64,000 nt of DNA from Siphlonurus alternatus (lineage: Eukaryota > Arthropoda > Insecta > Ephemeroptera > Siphlonuridae), in contig OX463780.1 of the NCBI GenBank assembly GCA_949825025.1, positions 49,497,280 through 49,561,279 on the forward strand. Direction: 5' to 3'. The notes under the pieces are model-generated. The model did no database searches. It was not told the DNA's origin and saw nothing but the letters and a program-made list of their open reading frames with translations. Both the position numbers and the translations under genes were made by a program. Shown piece after piece: positions 30,201 to 42,300 of this stretch; the first letter of the stretch is position 1; the number at the start of each line of letters is the position of its first letter.

Positions 30201-33200
30201 AAATAATTTGTAATTAAATAACGAACGATGAAATTCGTTCACACAGTTTCACACCACAAACAATCTGAACATAATCGCAACTCCGCAAAAATCAATCATA
30301 AACTTCTACAATTTAAGAATTAAGGTAGAGATAATACGGGTCAGCTGGCCCAATGCTAAAAAAATCCCATTCATAAAAATTATGAAAAAAATTTAAAATG
30401 TTCTCCTCTACATCCCCTATCAGTAGGTAAAATATCAGGTATACAAAAACGAGCTAGTTTTCGAGTTATTAATTTGTAAAGTTGGCTAATTTAACATGGA
30501 AGTTCCATTTCTCCATGTTAAATTAGTCAACTTCAAAAATTAATAACTCAAAAACTAGCTCGTTTTTGTATACCTGATATTTTACCTACTGATAGGGGAT
30601 GTAGAGGAGAACATTTTAAAATTTTTTCATAATTTTTATGAATGGGATTTTTTTAGCATTGGGCCAGCTGATCCGTATTATCTCTACCTTAACTCACTGT
30701 AAAAATCAAGATCGAGAAAAATAAAAATATTTACGAACGAAAAAAGGAACGATATATCGACTATAAAAACTAAAACATTTTACCATTTTAATGAACAGGA
30801 GCCACCTGACATAGTTTTCGATCTTGCAGCTGATAAAAGATCCCGTCCACATTTGTTCGAACATAATTAGCGCATTCTTGCACCGCTTTGCACTAAATGG
30901 AAGTGAAATAATACATAGAAGAAATTCTCTGCCTTGTTCATTATATTTTTGTACAAAAAATAAAATAAATAAAAACAGGAAATTAAACGGATACAAAATT
31001 ATAGGATCGCGCTAGAAAGACGGCTTTTGAGAATAAAAGTCGCCCGAAACCTTTTTCACTGTAAAAATTTCTTGTTTATTTTTCCGCTCTCTCCCTTGAC
31101 AAAGAATCCCATCACAACAAAAATTTGAAGATTAGGCCAGATTGCAGAAGCCCGACCCGCGGGCCAAGTTTCGTGCAAACTTCTAATGCCGATAGCTTAA
31201 ACTTAATCAAACAATTTAACCTATCAATTGCCCCTCCTTCTTCTCAATACTGACAAATGAATTATGAAATACTAATTAAGTATCAAATTACAATATTTAA
31301 TTGTTCCATTTAACATCTCATAAAGAAAAAGAATGTAATTATAATATAATACGCGCAAGAGAGAGAGAAAAAAAAAAAATACTAGTTCAACAAGTACGAA
31401 ACGATTCATCATGAAAATCACGGAAACAAGAGCTGCAATTATTGAGAACTATGCAGTAGTACAGTACGTAGAGTTGGAAAGTCCAAGAAAGCAAAAACAT
31501 TGGCATCCTTTAATCCTTGATGTTTACATAATTTTGCCACAATTATGTCGGTCATGTATTACGATCATTCACATTTTACAATGACACAATTCTTAGGATA
31601 ATACATTATTTATGACAATATGTCTATAGCAACGTCGTCGGTATCAACTCGCTGCAATGAAACCTATTCGTGTTTATCGACCAATTACTGTCAAAATATT
31701 GACAGAAAATAATCAATTCTGTTATTTTATTTGCTAACAACGCTGCCCTTTCATGACTTTCAAACAATAGCTGATACATATATCGATATTTTTTTCTTGA
31801 AAATTTATCATACTATTAAAAAAGAAGAAACAATTTTATTTTGCTTTTTTTTTTACGTTGCAACGAATAAAATATGACCAGAGTTTTGATACAATTAATT
31901 TTTAATTAAATATTTAATAAACAGTAGCCGAGACAATATTATTGATTTCTTCAGAATTTTATTAGATGATGTCACAAAATAATTTCCTGTTATTGCAGCA
32001 GCGAACTCAAGGTTTTTCTCGCTTGTTATTAATTCAATAAGGAGAGGCAGTAAATTTTGTTTTTAACTACGACTGTTATGGTAATATTGTTTGTTCAGAA
32101 ATTTTATGAGTTCGACCCGTGTCATTAGACAAATATCATGTCAATGGCCTCTTATTGGCTCACTGGCTGCAGCGATTAGCCTGTTTTGTGACCTGCGAGG
32201 CCTTGAAACATTTCTTGTCGTATCAACAGCTACACTGAGATAATTTAACAATTTTCTAAAGAAATATTTTCTAAGATTTTTCGTTCCTTTAAAATAACAT
32301 TTTAAATTGCTGATCCATTTAATCGTCCGAGTTTCAGACATCTACCAAGTATGTACAAACAAAAATTAAATTGTTTATTTATCCATATTTTTTTTGGGGG
32401 GGGGGGGGGCCGCAATTGACAATTTTACAGGCGCGGATCCAGAAAAAAATTTCGGGGGGGGGGGGGGGGCTGCTTCCATAAGGCCAATGTTAAAAAAAAA
32501 TTTGGAGTGGGGGAAATGCCTCTATTGTCCATGTTAAATCCAAAATTTCGGCCCCCCCCCCCCCTGGATCCGCGCATGCACTTTTACCTGTAAATATGCA
32601 TAATTAAAAAATTAATGATAAAATTACTCATGCCCACAGTATTTATTTTAAGGTTCATATTCTCTTGATATTTCGTATAAACATTGAACATGCAAGCATC
32701 AGGGAAAAAGGTGTCAGAGGGTTAAAAAAATCGTCAAAAAGTTGAAAGTAATAAATTGAGGCCCTCAATCTAAATACGCAATAAGAGAAAAAAATCATAA
32801 CATTAAAAAAAAATATAGCATTTCCGATTTTCGTCCATAAAACTGTATGTTAAATTTCTAACTCCATTTTTACATATGACAGATCCACTTCAAAACTTGT
32901 TTACCACCTATTGATGAAGTCAATCGGAGGGAACGTTAAATTAAGCCAACTGTATGTCTGTTTATGTTCAGATATCCGCCACTGCAGACGAAATTGACAC
33001 CTACGCACACACATAAAGATAATAATATTTTTCTGCTACATCAGCAGGGTTCCAGATATCAAATTTTTTATGCTCGTTTATCTACACAACATCATGATAC
33101 AGTCTCTGTGTGTATAAGTAGTTTTGTATGTTTGTTGCTGCTATTTGCACATTCAATATGACACCACGTGATGAAAAAAAGCTTGTGCCATCTTCATAAG

Positions 33201-33786
33201 AATCTACTATTTTTCATTCTTTCCAGAATGGAAGAGTTTAAAAAAATTCAACTAAATACCCTTTTCAATTAAAATAGAAATAAAATATACTGTAAATTAT
33301 AATATGCATAATATACTGTACCTTTCATTAGAATTAAAAAAGCGCTGTCATTAGATTTCTTAGGTTTATGAAGAAAGCTAAAAAAAGCATTCTACATGAT
33401 TTTTTTTTTTTAAACAGCTACTGCAAATAGTAAAATATTTTTAATATTTTCAATTGCAAAAATTTACGACTCGTTAAATTTCTTTATTTTCTGTTTTCAG
33501 TATGTATGAAGTACATAATTACGGTGGCATGTAAACAGAGCGTCCACAAATTTAAAGGAATAATTCACAGTAGGCAAGGAATACTTTGAAATAAATGTAA
33601 GATTGACTCGAATTTACCGACATTAGACTCTTCTGTTTGATAGAACATCAGCTTAATATTAGCTGCACCTTGTCTACACCAGCTCACAGGGTGCAGCGAC
33701 TTCACAGTTTTTGTTCGTAAACCCAAGAAGACCTCTACGGACAGACCAGAATGTAGCTCTACAGATGCCTGCTTGGAATACTCCAT
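18298..33786 (-). CDS. NFAT5: NFAT5-like Rel-homology transcription factor
   Basis: This is a nuclear DNA-binding factor of the NFAT5/TonEBP type. In vertebrates it binds DNA as a dimer without calcineurin control and drives osmotic-stress genes. Exons on the minus strand, 5' to 3': 33618-33786, 29482-29628, 28655-28773, 27804-28139, 27081-27271, 26253-26434, 25683-25885, 24872-25058, 20601-20660, 19848-19964, 18298-19541. They sum to 2955 nt (984 aa) with every phase matching. Residues about 155-165 are basic ([11 protein letters not shown]) and are followed by an acidic run. The DNA-recognition loop [18 protein letters not shown] is near 233-250. The rest of the Rel domain has [32 protein letters not shown] and [13 protein letters not shown]. 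The IPT/TIG domain (about 385-500) has [28 protein letters not shown] and VVPPFHRQ. The C-terminal 480 residues are a Gln/Asn/Ser/Leu-rich activation-type region. The first exon ([14 protein letters not shown]..) is not recognised and rests on its ATG, donor and phase. A strong donor (GG|GTAAGA, exon end 18315) just before the stop may allow another C-terminus. Confidence 0.92.
20283..20535. mobile_element. MITE, TAGAGGCTTCAAG family, copy 2
   Basis: It lies in NFAT5 intron 9-10 sequence upstream of exon 10. It begins AGAGGCTTCAAGCG and ends TCAGCTGACTTGAAGCCTCT. Its left half is the complement of the right half of the copy at 28837, for example CCATAAGCCTCCATGTTAGA. Confidence 0.7.
20661..24871 (-). 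other. 4.2-kb NFAT5 intron 8
   Basis: The exons on either side (24872-25058 and 20601-20660) join in phase without any further exon. The intron is AT-rich with pyrimidine-rich patches near 21820-21850, 23470-23520 and 23690-23750. A GC-richer patch at 22848-22930 could encode a small optional exon, but its donor is weak. A T-run at 23809-23828 may mark the end of an old retroelement. No other gene was seen. Confidence 0.5.
25171..25229. repeat. Short dispersed repeat (possible LINE/SINE 3' end), copy 1
   Basis: CGGGCAATGACTGTTTGGTC followed by AAAGACCTCAAAGTCAATAC resembles sequences at 33878-33930 and 36169-36230. The shared pattern is (G/A)GCAA.GACTG.T.GGTC.A.AGACC..AAGTCA with AAT-rich tails. 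It is probably the 3' end of a truncated CR1-like retroelement, which is inference. Confidence 0.45.
25463..25692 (-). repeat. Four-copy 58-bp array spanning the NFAT5 exon 7 donor
   Basis: Copies beginning CGTTACAAAGT start at 25463, 25534, 25592 and 25650 on the plus strand, with spacings of 71, 58 and 58 bp. Read on the gene strand, each carries the donor context AACCA|GTGAGT, and the last abuts the true exon end at 25683. Reading past the true donor meets a stop codon within one unit (..FLIG then TAA), so use of a decoy donor would truncate the protein. The oldest copy (25463) has about 13 extra bases and is more diverged. Confidence 0.9.
28837..29085. mobile_element. MITE, TAGAGGCTTCAAG family, copy 3
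   Basis: It begins TAGAGGCTTCAAGTCAGCTG in NFAT5 intron 2. The interior includes AACATGGAGGCTTATGG, as in the inverted copy at 20283. The far end is degenerate (ACTTTCAAGTTGG) and lacks a clean terminal repeat, so the right boundary is approximate. Confidence 0.6.
30320..30692. mobile_element. Hairpin MITE, TTAA-ended, family C copy 2
   Basis: It begins TTAAGGTAGAGATAATACGG and ends CCGTATTATCTCTACCTTAA. The core shares ATATCAGGTATACAAA and AACATGG with the copies at 14866 and 60470. The arms are almost perfectly complementary. Confidence 0.8.
32430..32574. mobile_element. Small GC-ended MITE with G/C runs
   Basis: It begins GGCGCGGATCCAG and ends CTGGATCCGCGC, with a long G run inside the left end and a long C run inside the right end. 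Related sequences lie in both arms of the foldback element (about 35205-35398 and 37567-37735), where they read GGCGCGGATTTAGAACCGAA or its complement. Confidence 0.6.
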
Positions 33787-33877
33787 TATTTACACAGATT
33801 AACAAATTAATGAAATAGTGTCTCTCATTACAGAAAGTGAGGCAAACTCTCGCCTCTTATAAATCTATGATGAGTTA

Positions 33878-33930
33878 CGGGCAACGACTGATAGGTCAAT
33901 AGACCAGAAGTCATCAACCAATCAATCTAA
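33878..33930. repeat. Short dispersed repeat, copy 2
   Basis: ACGGGCAACGACTGATAGGT followed by AGACCAGAAGTCATC is similar to the copies at 25171 and 36169. It lies about 100 bp upstream of the NFAT5 start codon. Confidence 0.4.
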
Positions 33931-35437
33931 ATCTATGATGATGCACGCTTCAAGACATTCTTGAGCTGAATTTAAATGCACTGAAGTTTGAATATCTACA
34001 GATGCTGTAGACAGTTGTACAAAGTTTATCATTTTTAGTAAGCGATAAAAAAGATAATTGATTATTTCAAAGAAGAGTGACAACTTTAATAGCCGCTAGC
34101 TATTAGGTAAATAATGTCAAATAGTGCACCACAAAAAAAACTTCCACAAGTTCCAGCAAAGTTCGCCGAGCGAAATTTATTCCATGACAAGTGCATTCAG
34201 CTCCTTCCAAGCTCCAGTTTCTTATGCTTCTATTGCCTACAACCCGGGTCTTACTGGCATACTAGGACACTTGTGTGTACAACTCTAACAGAAAGAGAGA
34301 AAAATGAAGGATTAAAACGATAATGATGACTACGGTATGATACAGTATACATATGCATAGGGTTGTATGCATATCATATGCATACAGCATGTCACTAAAT
34401 GTCTACAAGGCATTTTATGCTAATAAGCACGTACTTCACTTATTCATTTCGTTACATGGTGCCCAAGCAGTGCAGTTACTTTGCATGGATTAATAATTTC
34501 GGACAAATCAACATTCAGGTTTTACGCACAGTAACATAATATGATATATGCATACGAGTTAACTTGAGATAAAGCATATGCATATGTTAGGAGGTGGCTA
34601 CGGTCCATATATTAGGTCTGTTCGTATTAGTCGGGTTGTTAAGCGAAAAAAACGGCCCTTTTGTGATAGAATCCTGAAATTTTCTGTGTGCATTTATGTG
34701 ACCTAAGTAAGCTATTTTAGCGTCGGAGCCCACCTGTATTTCAATTTGGGTGACCTGTGGTGACCTTTGAACTTTGACCTCCTTATTATATTGTTTTGAT
34801 TTTTTTGTGTTGATTCTACTCAATCTAGCAACTTTTTTGTAATAACAAATCATATTTATAATACTACTGCCAATTTACTGATTTTTTTCAAAGCTGAAAA
34901 TTAATATGGAAATTAATTAATCCATAATTAATGAACTTTTTCAGCAATTAATTAGCATATGATATCATAAAAAAATGATTTACACATACCAATTTACTAT
35001 TAACTCCATAGAATAACCTAAATAGCACTATTAAGATGATTTCATAATAAAATTGATTTTTAATTGGTTAATTTAATTAATTAATCAGTAAATTGATATA
35101 ATTAATTAGCATTTCTATTCAATTTTTTGTTTTAATTTTCTTACAATTGACAATATTGTTCTCACTCTTTATACCACTAGTTGGTGTATAGCTTCTAATG
35201 TGACTGGCAGGCGGGGCCCCGGGGGGGGGGGAGAGAAGCGCCCCCCGCACCCTGAATTTTGAAATTTTGGATTTAACAGGGGCAGTGTAGGCATTTCCCG
35301 CACTCCACACTCCATTTTTTTTAACATTGGCGTTATAGAGACGCTAACGCCCCCCCCCCCCCCCCCCCCGAAATTCGGTTCTGGATTCGCGCCTGGTGAC
35401 TGGCAACTTCTTATATTTATTTGCTTATTATATAAAA

Positions 35438-35738
35438 GGGGCATTCACAAAGCACTTTGGCGCGTTTAGCCTCAATTTTTATCCCTGGTGCTAAACCATG
35501 CAGGGGCTAACCATATTAAATTAAATTCTTTATTAATATAGCTTGCGCTAATTTTACATTTTGGTAAAAAACAACATACATATTATATTTATAGTTTGAC
35601 ATAAATTAAACATCCTAGGCATTTATATTTTAAGTATTTGACATATTATATAGTATTACCCATATAAGCTCCTAGTTTAGCACCAGGGATAAAAATCGAG
35701 GCCAAAGTGGGGGTTAAAGTGTTTTGTGAATGCCCCCC
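35438..35738. mobile_element. MITE nested in the left foldback arm
   Basis: It begins GGGGCATTCACAAAGC and ends TTTGTGAATGCCCCC. Inside, ATCCCTGGTGCTAAAC pairs with GTTTAGCACCAGGGAT. The corresponding place in the right arm lacks it, so it inserted after the foldback formed. Its ends resemble those of the hairpin at 45874-46015. Confidence 0.7.
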
Positions 35739-36107
35739 ACAGTAATCAATGGTTACATAATGTATTATAATAATATATAGTACAATAACTACCATAAGGA
35801 AAGAGGGAAATAATTTTATTATATAGACTAATACATAAAGTAACTATAAAGCGTCTTTTTCACCTTATCAATTTATCAGCATAGACAAGTTGTTGATGTT
35901 AGGGGTGCAAAAATTTACATAAGGGTAGCTAAGATACCAAAGTTTTAGACTCCCAAGTTGAAATTTTTGGATTTTGATATTTATTTCATCCCCTCCTGGG
36001 GGTGCAGCACGCATATCTCATTTCTCATTTTTGGGAATTCAACGTTAAAAAAAAATGTAACATTTTTTTGTTTTTAATTATGTGCTGAAAATTTACACCT
36101 GGGGGTT

Positions 36108-36597
36108 TTAAGGTTAAAATAACACGAAACAGCTGATCGATATATTCCCATTTGATTAACATTTTTAGAAGCAATAACTGCTTGGTCCACAGACCCGAAG
36201 TCAATTAATACATCAATAAATTCAATTCAATTTGATTAACATGCAAACCTTATATAGCAACCTCATAAAAATTCTGATTATTTATTTATTTATTTTTTGG
36301 AGACACTCCTTAGCACCAAAAAGTTGCAGAAAAAATTGCAAAACAATTGGACGAGCTGATTTTTTTAAATTAATTTTTTAGTTTAGCTCTTCATGGGAAA
36401 GCCCTGTGCTGAAAACTTAATTAAAAAAAGTCGTCTTTTCGATTGCTTTGAATTTTTTTCTGCAATTTGGTGCTGAGGAATGTCTCTGAAAAAAAAAAAA
36501 AAAATCAGAAATTTTTATGAGGTTGCTAAGGTTTACATGTTAATCAAATGCAAATGGGACTACGTCAATCAGCTGTTCCATGTTGTATTACCTTTAA
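36108..36597. mobile_element. Family A palindromic MITE, copy 2, with a nested short repeat
   Basis: It begins AAGGTTAAAATAACACGAAA and ends TGTTGTATTACCTTTAA. The arms carry TTGATTAACATGCAAACC and GGTTTACATGTTAATCAAAT. The left arm is interrupted at 36169-36230 by the short dispersed repeat, which duplicated the words ATTTGATTAACAT on both sides. Confidence 0.7.
36169..36230. repeat. Short dispersed repeat, copy 3, nested
   Basis: GAAGCAATAACTGCTTGGTC followed by CAGACCCGAAGTCAATTAAT matches the copies at 25171 and 33878. Flanking direct repeats TTTGATTAACAT mark its insertion into the family A element and suggest a target-site duplication of about 12 bp, as expected for a retroelement. Confidence 0.5.
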
Positions 36598-39399
36598 AGG
36601 AGGAGAAATTGAATGTTAGAATTAATTTTTGTGAAAAGTTCGCCCCCAGCTCTGTAAAGGGAACCCTTTGATCGACATTTCTTTAAAATTGCAGTTTAGC
36701 AAAATTATTAGTGGTCTAGTGTGTTATCATGCATGGGCTCTGAACTCAATATTGAACTAATTTTATTCGTAGCACCCTTGCAAGAGGTCACTGATGACCT
36801 CAATTTGATGCATCATTAAAGTTATGCGCTTCCCCTGCAAATTTCGATCTCGGAGGTTTTCGATGTCGCACAACTCGATTTTAATTTTTGTCTTTACCTG
36901 CGTGACCAAGCAAAAGTTCACCGTGTAGACCCTTACTTGACCTCTCGCTAATTTAAGATCATGCAAACCCAACATGCAGGAACGTCTTAATAAGTGTTTT
37001 CGAGACTGCTAAACGTATTAGGTATACATTAACTTATTCTTTCTAGAAAAGGGTGTGACCTTCCAGGAGGTCACTAATGACCTTCTCTTCACCTTTCAAT
37101 TAAATAAATAAATTTAATGTTAAAGCATGGTATTGAGGTTTCCGAGGTCTCCTGTTATTATGTTGACTAACATCTTTACCTGAGACCACGCCAATGGTCA
37201 ATGGTGACCCTTATATGACCTATTGATACCATTGCTCTGTCTTTGCTTGCAGTTCAAGTTCATCCCGTGCAGGAAGGGATGAAAATCCAAAAATTTCAAC
37301 TTTGGATTCATAAAACTTTGGTATCTTTGCTACCCTTATGCAAATTTTTGCACCCCTAACATCAACGACTTAATTGTCTATGTTGATAAAATGACAAAGA
37401 CGCGAGTTACGAATTACGAGTCTAATCAAATTTATATTTCCCTCTTTCTCTCTGGTAGTTAATTATATTATATTATACTATACTATACTTATATAATACA
37501 TTATGTAACCATCGATTACTTTATTATATATAATAATTAAAGAAATAAATTAAAAGTTGCCAGGCGCCAGGCGCGGATTTAGAACCGAATTTCGGGGAAG
37601 GGGGGTATAGTGTCTCCATAAGGCTAATGTTAAAAAAGTGGAGTGTTGGAAATGCCTGCACTGCCCCTGTTCAATCAAAAATTTCAAATTTTGGGGTGCG
37701 GGGGGAACTTCTCCCCCCCTCCCCCGGGGCCCCGCCTGCCAGTCACATTAGAAGCTATACACCAACAAGTGGTATAAAGAGTGAGAACAATATTGTCAAT
37801 TGTAAGAAAATTAAAACGAAAAATTGAATAGAAATGCTAATTAATTACATCAATTTACCGATTAATTAATTAAATTAACCAATTAAAACTCAATTTTATT
37901 ATGAAATCATCTTAATAGTGCTATTTAAGTTATTCTATGGAGTTAAAAGTAAATTGGTATGTGTAAATCATTTTTTTTATGATATCATATGCTAATTGCT
38001 GAAAAAGTTCATTAATTATGGATTAATTAATTTCCATATTAATTTTCAGCTTTGAAAAAAATCAGTAAACTGGCAGTAGTATTATAAATATGATTTGTTA
38101 TTACAAAAAAGTTGCTAGATTGAGTAGAATCAACACAAAAAAATCAAAACAATATAATAAGGAGGTCAAAGTTCAAAGGTCACCACAGGTCACCCAAATT
38201 GAAATACAGGTGGGCTCCGACGCTAAAATAGCTTACTTATGTCACATAAATGCACACAGAAAATTTCAGGATTCTATCACGAAAGGGCCGTTTTCTTGAA
38301 AAAATTGACTTAAGCGTCCTGACTGTAATATGCATAATACACAATCAGAAAAAATCGATTATTTGTGAAATGTACATACATGGAACACAAGGTTCATCAC
38401 AAATAATCGATTCTTCCTGATTGTGTATTTACGAACAGACCTAATATATGAAATTATGCATACAGTACTGTATGCATATTGTACTGCATACATCATACAT
38501 ACAACATAGGAGGTACAACATACAATACATAGAATACATACTGTACATAATATGCATAATATGCATACTGTACAGTACAGTATCATAATATATGCATAAT
38601 ATATATGCATACAGTATTTTATTCTGAAGACAGACAAATGTGAATACAGTATAATAGACTAACTAAACTCAATCTTTAACGTTTAAGTTACAATATTTAC
38701 AATGGGCGTATAATGTCAGGCAGCTTCTATCGACTTAATCATGCTCTCTAATTAAAAATCAATAATTCCATATAAGGGTATAGGGAACATCCGCCATTTT
38801 GTTACTGAAAAATAATATTTTATACAGTACTTACCGGTTGTTTTTAAGACTTTCCCATTAACTCCTGGTTTGTTTCTTCTTTCAGCTTGAGAATATTTGA
38901 TTAACATGTTGAAATCTCACGAAAAAACATCAAACTAAGTAAAAAGATGAGAAAATTGTTAAGATCAGGATTGACCGTGACTGCTCGCATTGATCTTCCA
39001 CCTCCACTAATTTTTTTTCTATTTGTTTTTTTAAGGCAAAGATTGTATACAAGCGAAGTACTATGTGAAAGTCTCATTCTGGTTCATAAATAACTAATTT
39101 TGGTTGGATAGAATATCACGTGATTAAAAACAACCAATTACTTGAAAGTATTTATTTCTGATTTTACTAAAAAGTTCAATATTTTGTCCATAGATGGCGA
39201 AAGCATACAGAATTTGATTTTTTTGTTTTGTGACGTCAATCTTTGTTTATGTTTACGTTTTTCTGCCAGAATCGAGAAGTATTGTTGCCTTTTTTTAATT
39301 TTTGTGCTGCAAATCAAGTTTGATGATCACCAAACTTTTATATTACATTTAGGAAAGTTATATTTATAATAATTTACACTTTTTTGATTTAAATTCGCA

Positions 39400-42300
39400 A
39401 TGGATGATGATTATGATGACACTGACAAAGGCTGGGGAGGCGATACTCCTGATGGAGATGTAAGTTTTATGACCTGGTGCTGTCCGCCAGCTCTTTTTAC
39501 TGGAGTTACATTTAAAATACAGTTATTACAAACTAAAATATTATCACATTCTTGTTGATTGTGTAATATTACTAAAGTACAGTACCACTATTTTGATTTA
39601 CTAGCGTCAAAGATTGCCCTACAGATGTCATAACGACGTATTTCTTTCAGTCTGATGGAGGAGATGAACCCTTGGAGAATCCACAAGAAGTGCTTACAGA
39701 ATGCCTCGAGAAATTCAGCACGCCCGACTATATTATGGAGCCTGGCATCTTCACACAACTGAAAAGGTACAACCAACATTTCTAGAGTACGGTTTCTTTA
39801 ACTATTATTCTAACTGTAGCTGAACTGTCATTGTGTTTATTATCATCAAGACAGTATGGCCGTTTTAAGAGGGGAGAGGTGAAGAAGAGTAGTGTTAAAA
39901 AAGCGGAAATAGAACTTAACACTGCCAAGGTGCGCTCTGAAAATGAGTTTATGAAAAAAATGTTTGATGAGAGGGATAAAAGTGGTAGTTGGAGAAGAAT
40001 GTATCAGCATGTGAAGGGACTTCGGCTAGCAGGAAATCAGATACCAGTGCTAAAAGATACCGGGGGGGGGGGGGTACATACCACAGATAAGGAGAAGGCA
40101 GATGCATGTGCCAGGCAATATCAGGCAGTTTTTCAAGAGGATTCGGAAGCAGGGGAGGTTAGCGACGTAGCAGTTGAGAGACAAAATGAGAATTCTAACG
40201 GTACATAATGCTAAATTGGGTGATAAGAAGAAGTTTAAAATTAGGTTCAAAGATGTACAAAGGGCGCTTAAGTCTCTGACTACAGGGAAGGCAGCTGGCC
40301 CAGATGGTGTACCAGCAGCTTTTTTAAAGCTTAATATAGGTATGCATTGGAGATATCAAACGTTTTTGTTCAAGGCTATTTTAAATGCAGGCGTCATCCC
40401 GCATGGATGGAGGGAAGCATGGGTAACTCCCATTTATAAGGGCGGTGCTAAATGTGAAGCAAAAAATTATCGACCGGTCAGCTTGACCTCGGTGTTTTCC
40501 AAAGTTATGGAAAAAGTAATTGTTCGGTTTATGATGAGAGAGCTAGAGAACCAAAGTTCTTTAGCAAAAGGCAACACGGATTTAGAAAACATTATTCTTG
40601 TGATACCCAGCTGTTGGGTTTTGTGCAGCAACTAGCAGATTGCTTAGACAGTAAAGGGGAAATGCATGCGGTGTTCCTGGACTTTGAGAAGGCTTTTGAT
40701 AAGGTTCCGCACAGCATCGTGATAGATAAATTAAGGAGGAAGTGTATGCTTGATGAATGTTTGGTTGACTTGATACAGGATTTCTTAAGGGATAGGGTTC
40801 AAAGAGTGAAGATTGGATCAACTTTTTCGGATGAGATTAGGGTGACCTCAGGGGTTCCGCAGGGGAGCGTCCTCGGACCAATCTTGTTTTTGATTTTTAT
40901 TGAAGATTTGCCGGAGGGAGTAGATTCTTTAATGAGGTTGTTTGCTGATGATAGTGTTTTGTATAGGAAAATAGTAAATGAGGAAGATAAGAGGAAGCTG
41001 CAAGAAGATCTAGACACTGTAGGTAGGTGGGTGGACAAAAATGGTATGAGTCTTAATGTTGGCAAATGTTCGGTAGTTAATTTTAGTAGGAAAAGAGTAA
41101 AAGAAGATGCAGTATACCTAATGAGAGGCGAGGTACTTAGGGAGGACGATAAATATAAATACCTTGGGGTGGTTCTTCAGAGAGAGCTGAATTGGAATGA
41201 GCATATTAGGTATGTAACGTCAAAGGGAAGGAGAAATTTGGAGTTCGTTATGAGAAATCTGAAAGGGGCGACTGTATTTGTCAGAGACAAGGCCTATAAC
41301 ACCTTAGTGAGACCAATAATGGAGTATGCATGTAGTGCGTGGGATCCATATAGGCAGATTGGAAAGAAGGAGTTGGAAAAGGTTCAGAGGAGGGCTGCTA
41401 GAAGAGTTATGGGTAGAATGAGAAAATGGAGATTAGTTGCAGATGACAAAAAGGTGTGGAAAGATTATGAAAGCGTGTCGAAAATGATTCAGACTTTGGA
41501 GTGGGAGCCACTCGAGGAAAGGAGAAGATACAACCGATTAGGAAATTTGTTTAAAGTTAATAGGGAGATGGCAGGTTGGAGCGAGTTTAGTGACAGAACT
41601 AGGAAAGGTAGATATATTGGGAGGGGGGATCATCGGTGGAAACTGGAGTTCAGGGGTAGTGGAAATGATGTGAGAAAGTACTCCTTCATAAACCGAACAG
41701 TGAGGGGGTGGAACTCCCTGCCGTCCGAGGTGGTGGGGGCGGAGAGTTACGGGGGATTTAAGAGTGCGTTGAGCACTATATTGCGAGCCACCGTGGTTTA
41801 GCCACATTTGCCGCAGATCGTTAAAATCTAAATCTAAATCTCAATTCATCAATGTTGTTGGTTAGTCAAATTTTGTAAGAACGCAGGCTGCATTCAAGAG
41901 AAAAGGGGGGGGGGGGGAACTACTGAGCTTTTACAATACGGCATTATGGGTAATGCTTTCCTTACTTTATTTTTTATTTATTGTAAGCATCACCTTGTGA
42001 AGCTCGTCAGATTCTTTTTCACCTGTTAGAAATTTTTCACTAGATCTATAAAAAAATCGGATTTGGGGGGGAGGAGAAAAAATTATAGACTAAATCAATA
42101 TCATATACATATACACTGTAATATACATATACGTAAATAAAAAATATTGTAACTCATTACTGTGTTATTTTTTTATTACATTGATAAAGATCGTAAGAAA
42201 ATCATGCCACATTTGATTGCAGGTACTTCCAGGCGGGTGGCAACCCCGAGCAGGTCATTGAACTTTTATCGGGCAACTACAGTGCCGTGGCGCAGACTGC

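Larger units (their letters stand above)
29629..33617 (-). other. 4-kb NFAT5 intron 1
   Basis: It contains the hairpin element 30320-30692 and the GC-end element 32430-32574. The remainder is AT-rich with no recognised exon. The part near 29640-29760 is GC-richer, but I saw no conserved frame in it. Confidence 0.5.
34612..38444. mobile_element. 3.8-kb foldback transposon
   Basis: The ends are TTAGGTCTGTTCGTA and TACGAACAGACCTAA. The arms are inverted repeats of well over 1 kb. Sequences 34640-35420 are complementary to 37560-38300, and 35750-36000 to 37270-37540, with nested elements breaking the left arm. The unique centre (about 36600-37260) contains a diverged direct repeat of roughly 300 bp marked by GAGGTCACTGATGACC and GAGGTCACTAATGACC. 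No transposase frame was seen. Both arms carry the same short frame (MICYYKKVARLSRINTKKSK..), which probably only reflects arm identity. Confidence 0.8.
33787..39399. other. Divergent spacer between NFAT5 and NELF-C/D
   Basis: Both start codons point outward across 5.6 kb. Most is a 3.8-kb foldback element (34612-38444) with further elements nested in it. The flanks near 34342-34600 and 38455-38620 are rich in ATGCAT-type simple sequence. About 950 bp (38445-39399) remains for the NELF-C/D promoter and 5' UTR, and about 820 bp (33787-34611) for NFAT5. No further gene was found. Confidence 0.6.

Noticed and set aside
34587..34853. Frame MICYYKKVARLSRINTKKSK.. present in both foldback arms
   Set aside because: Identity between arms explains the duplicate frame, no domain is recognised, and there is no evidence of coding selection.
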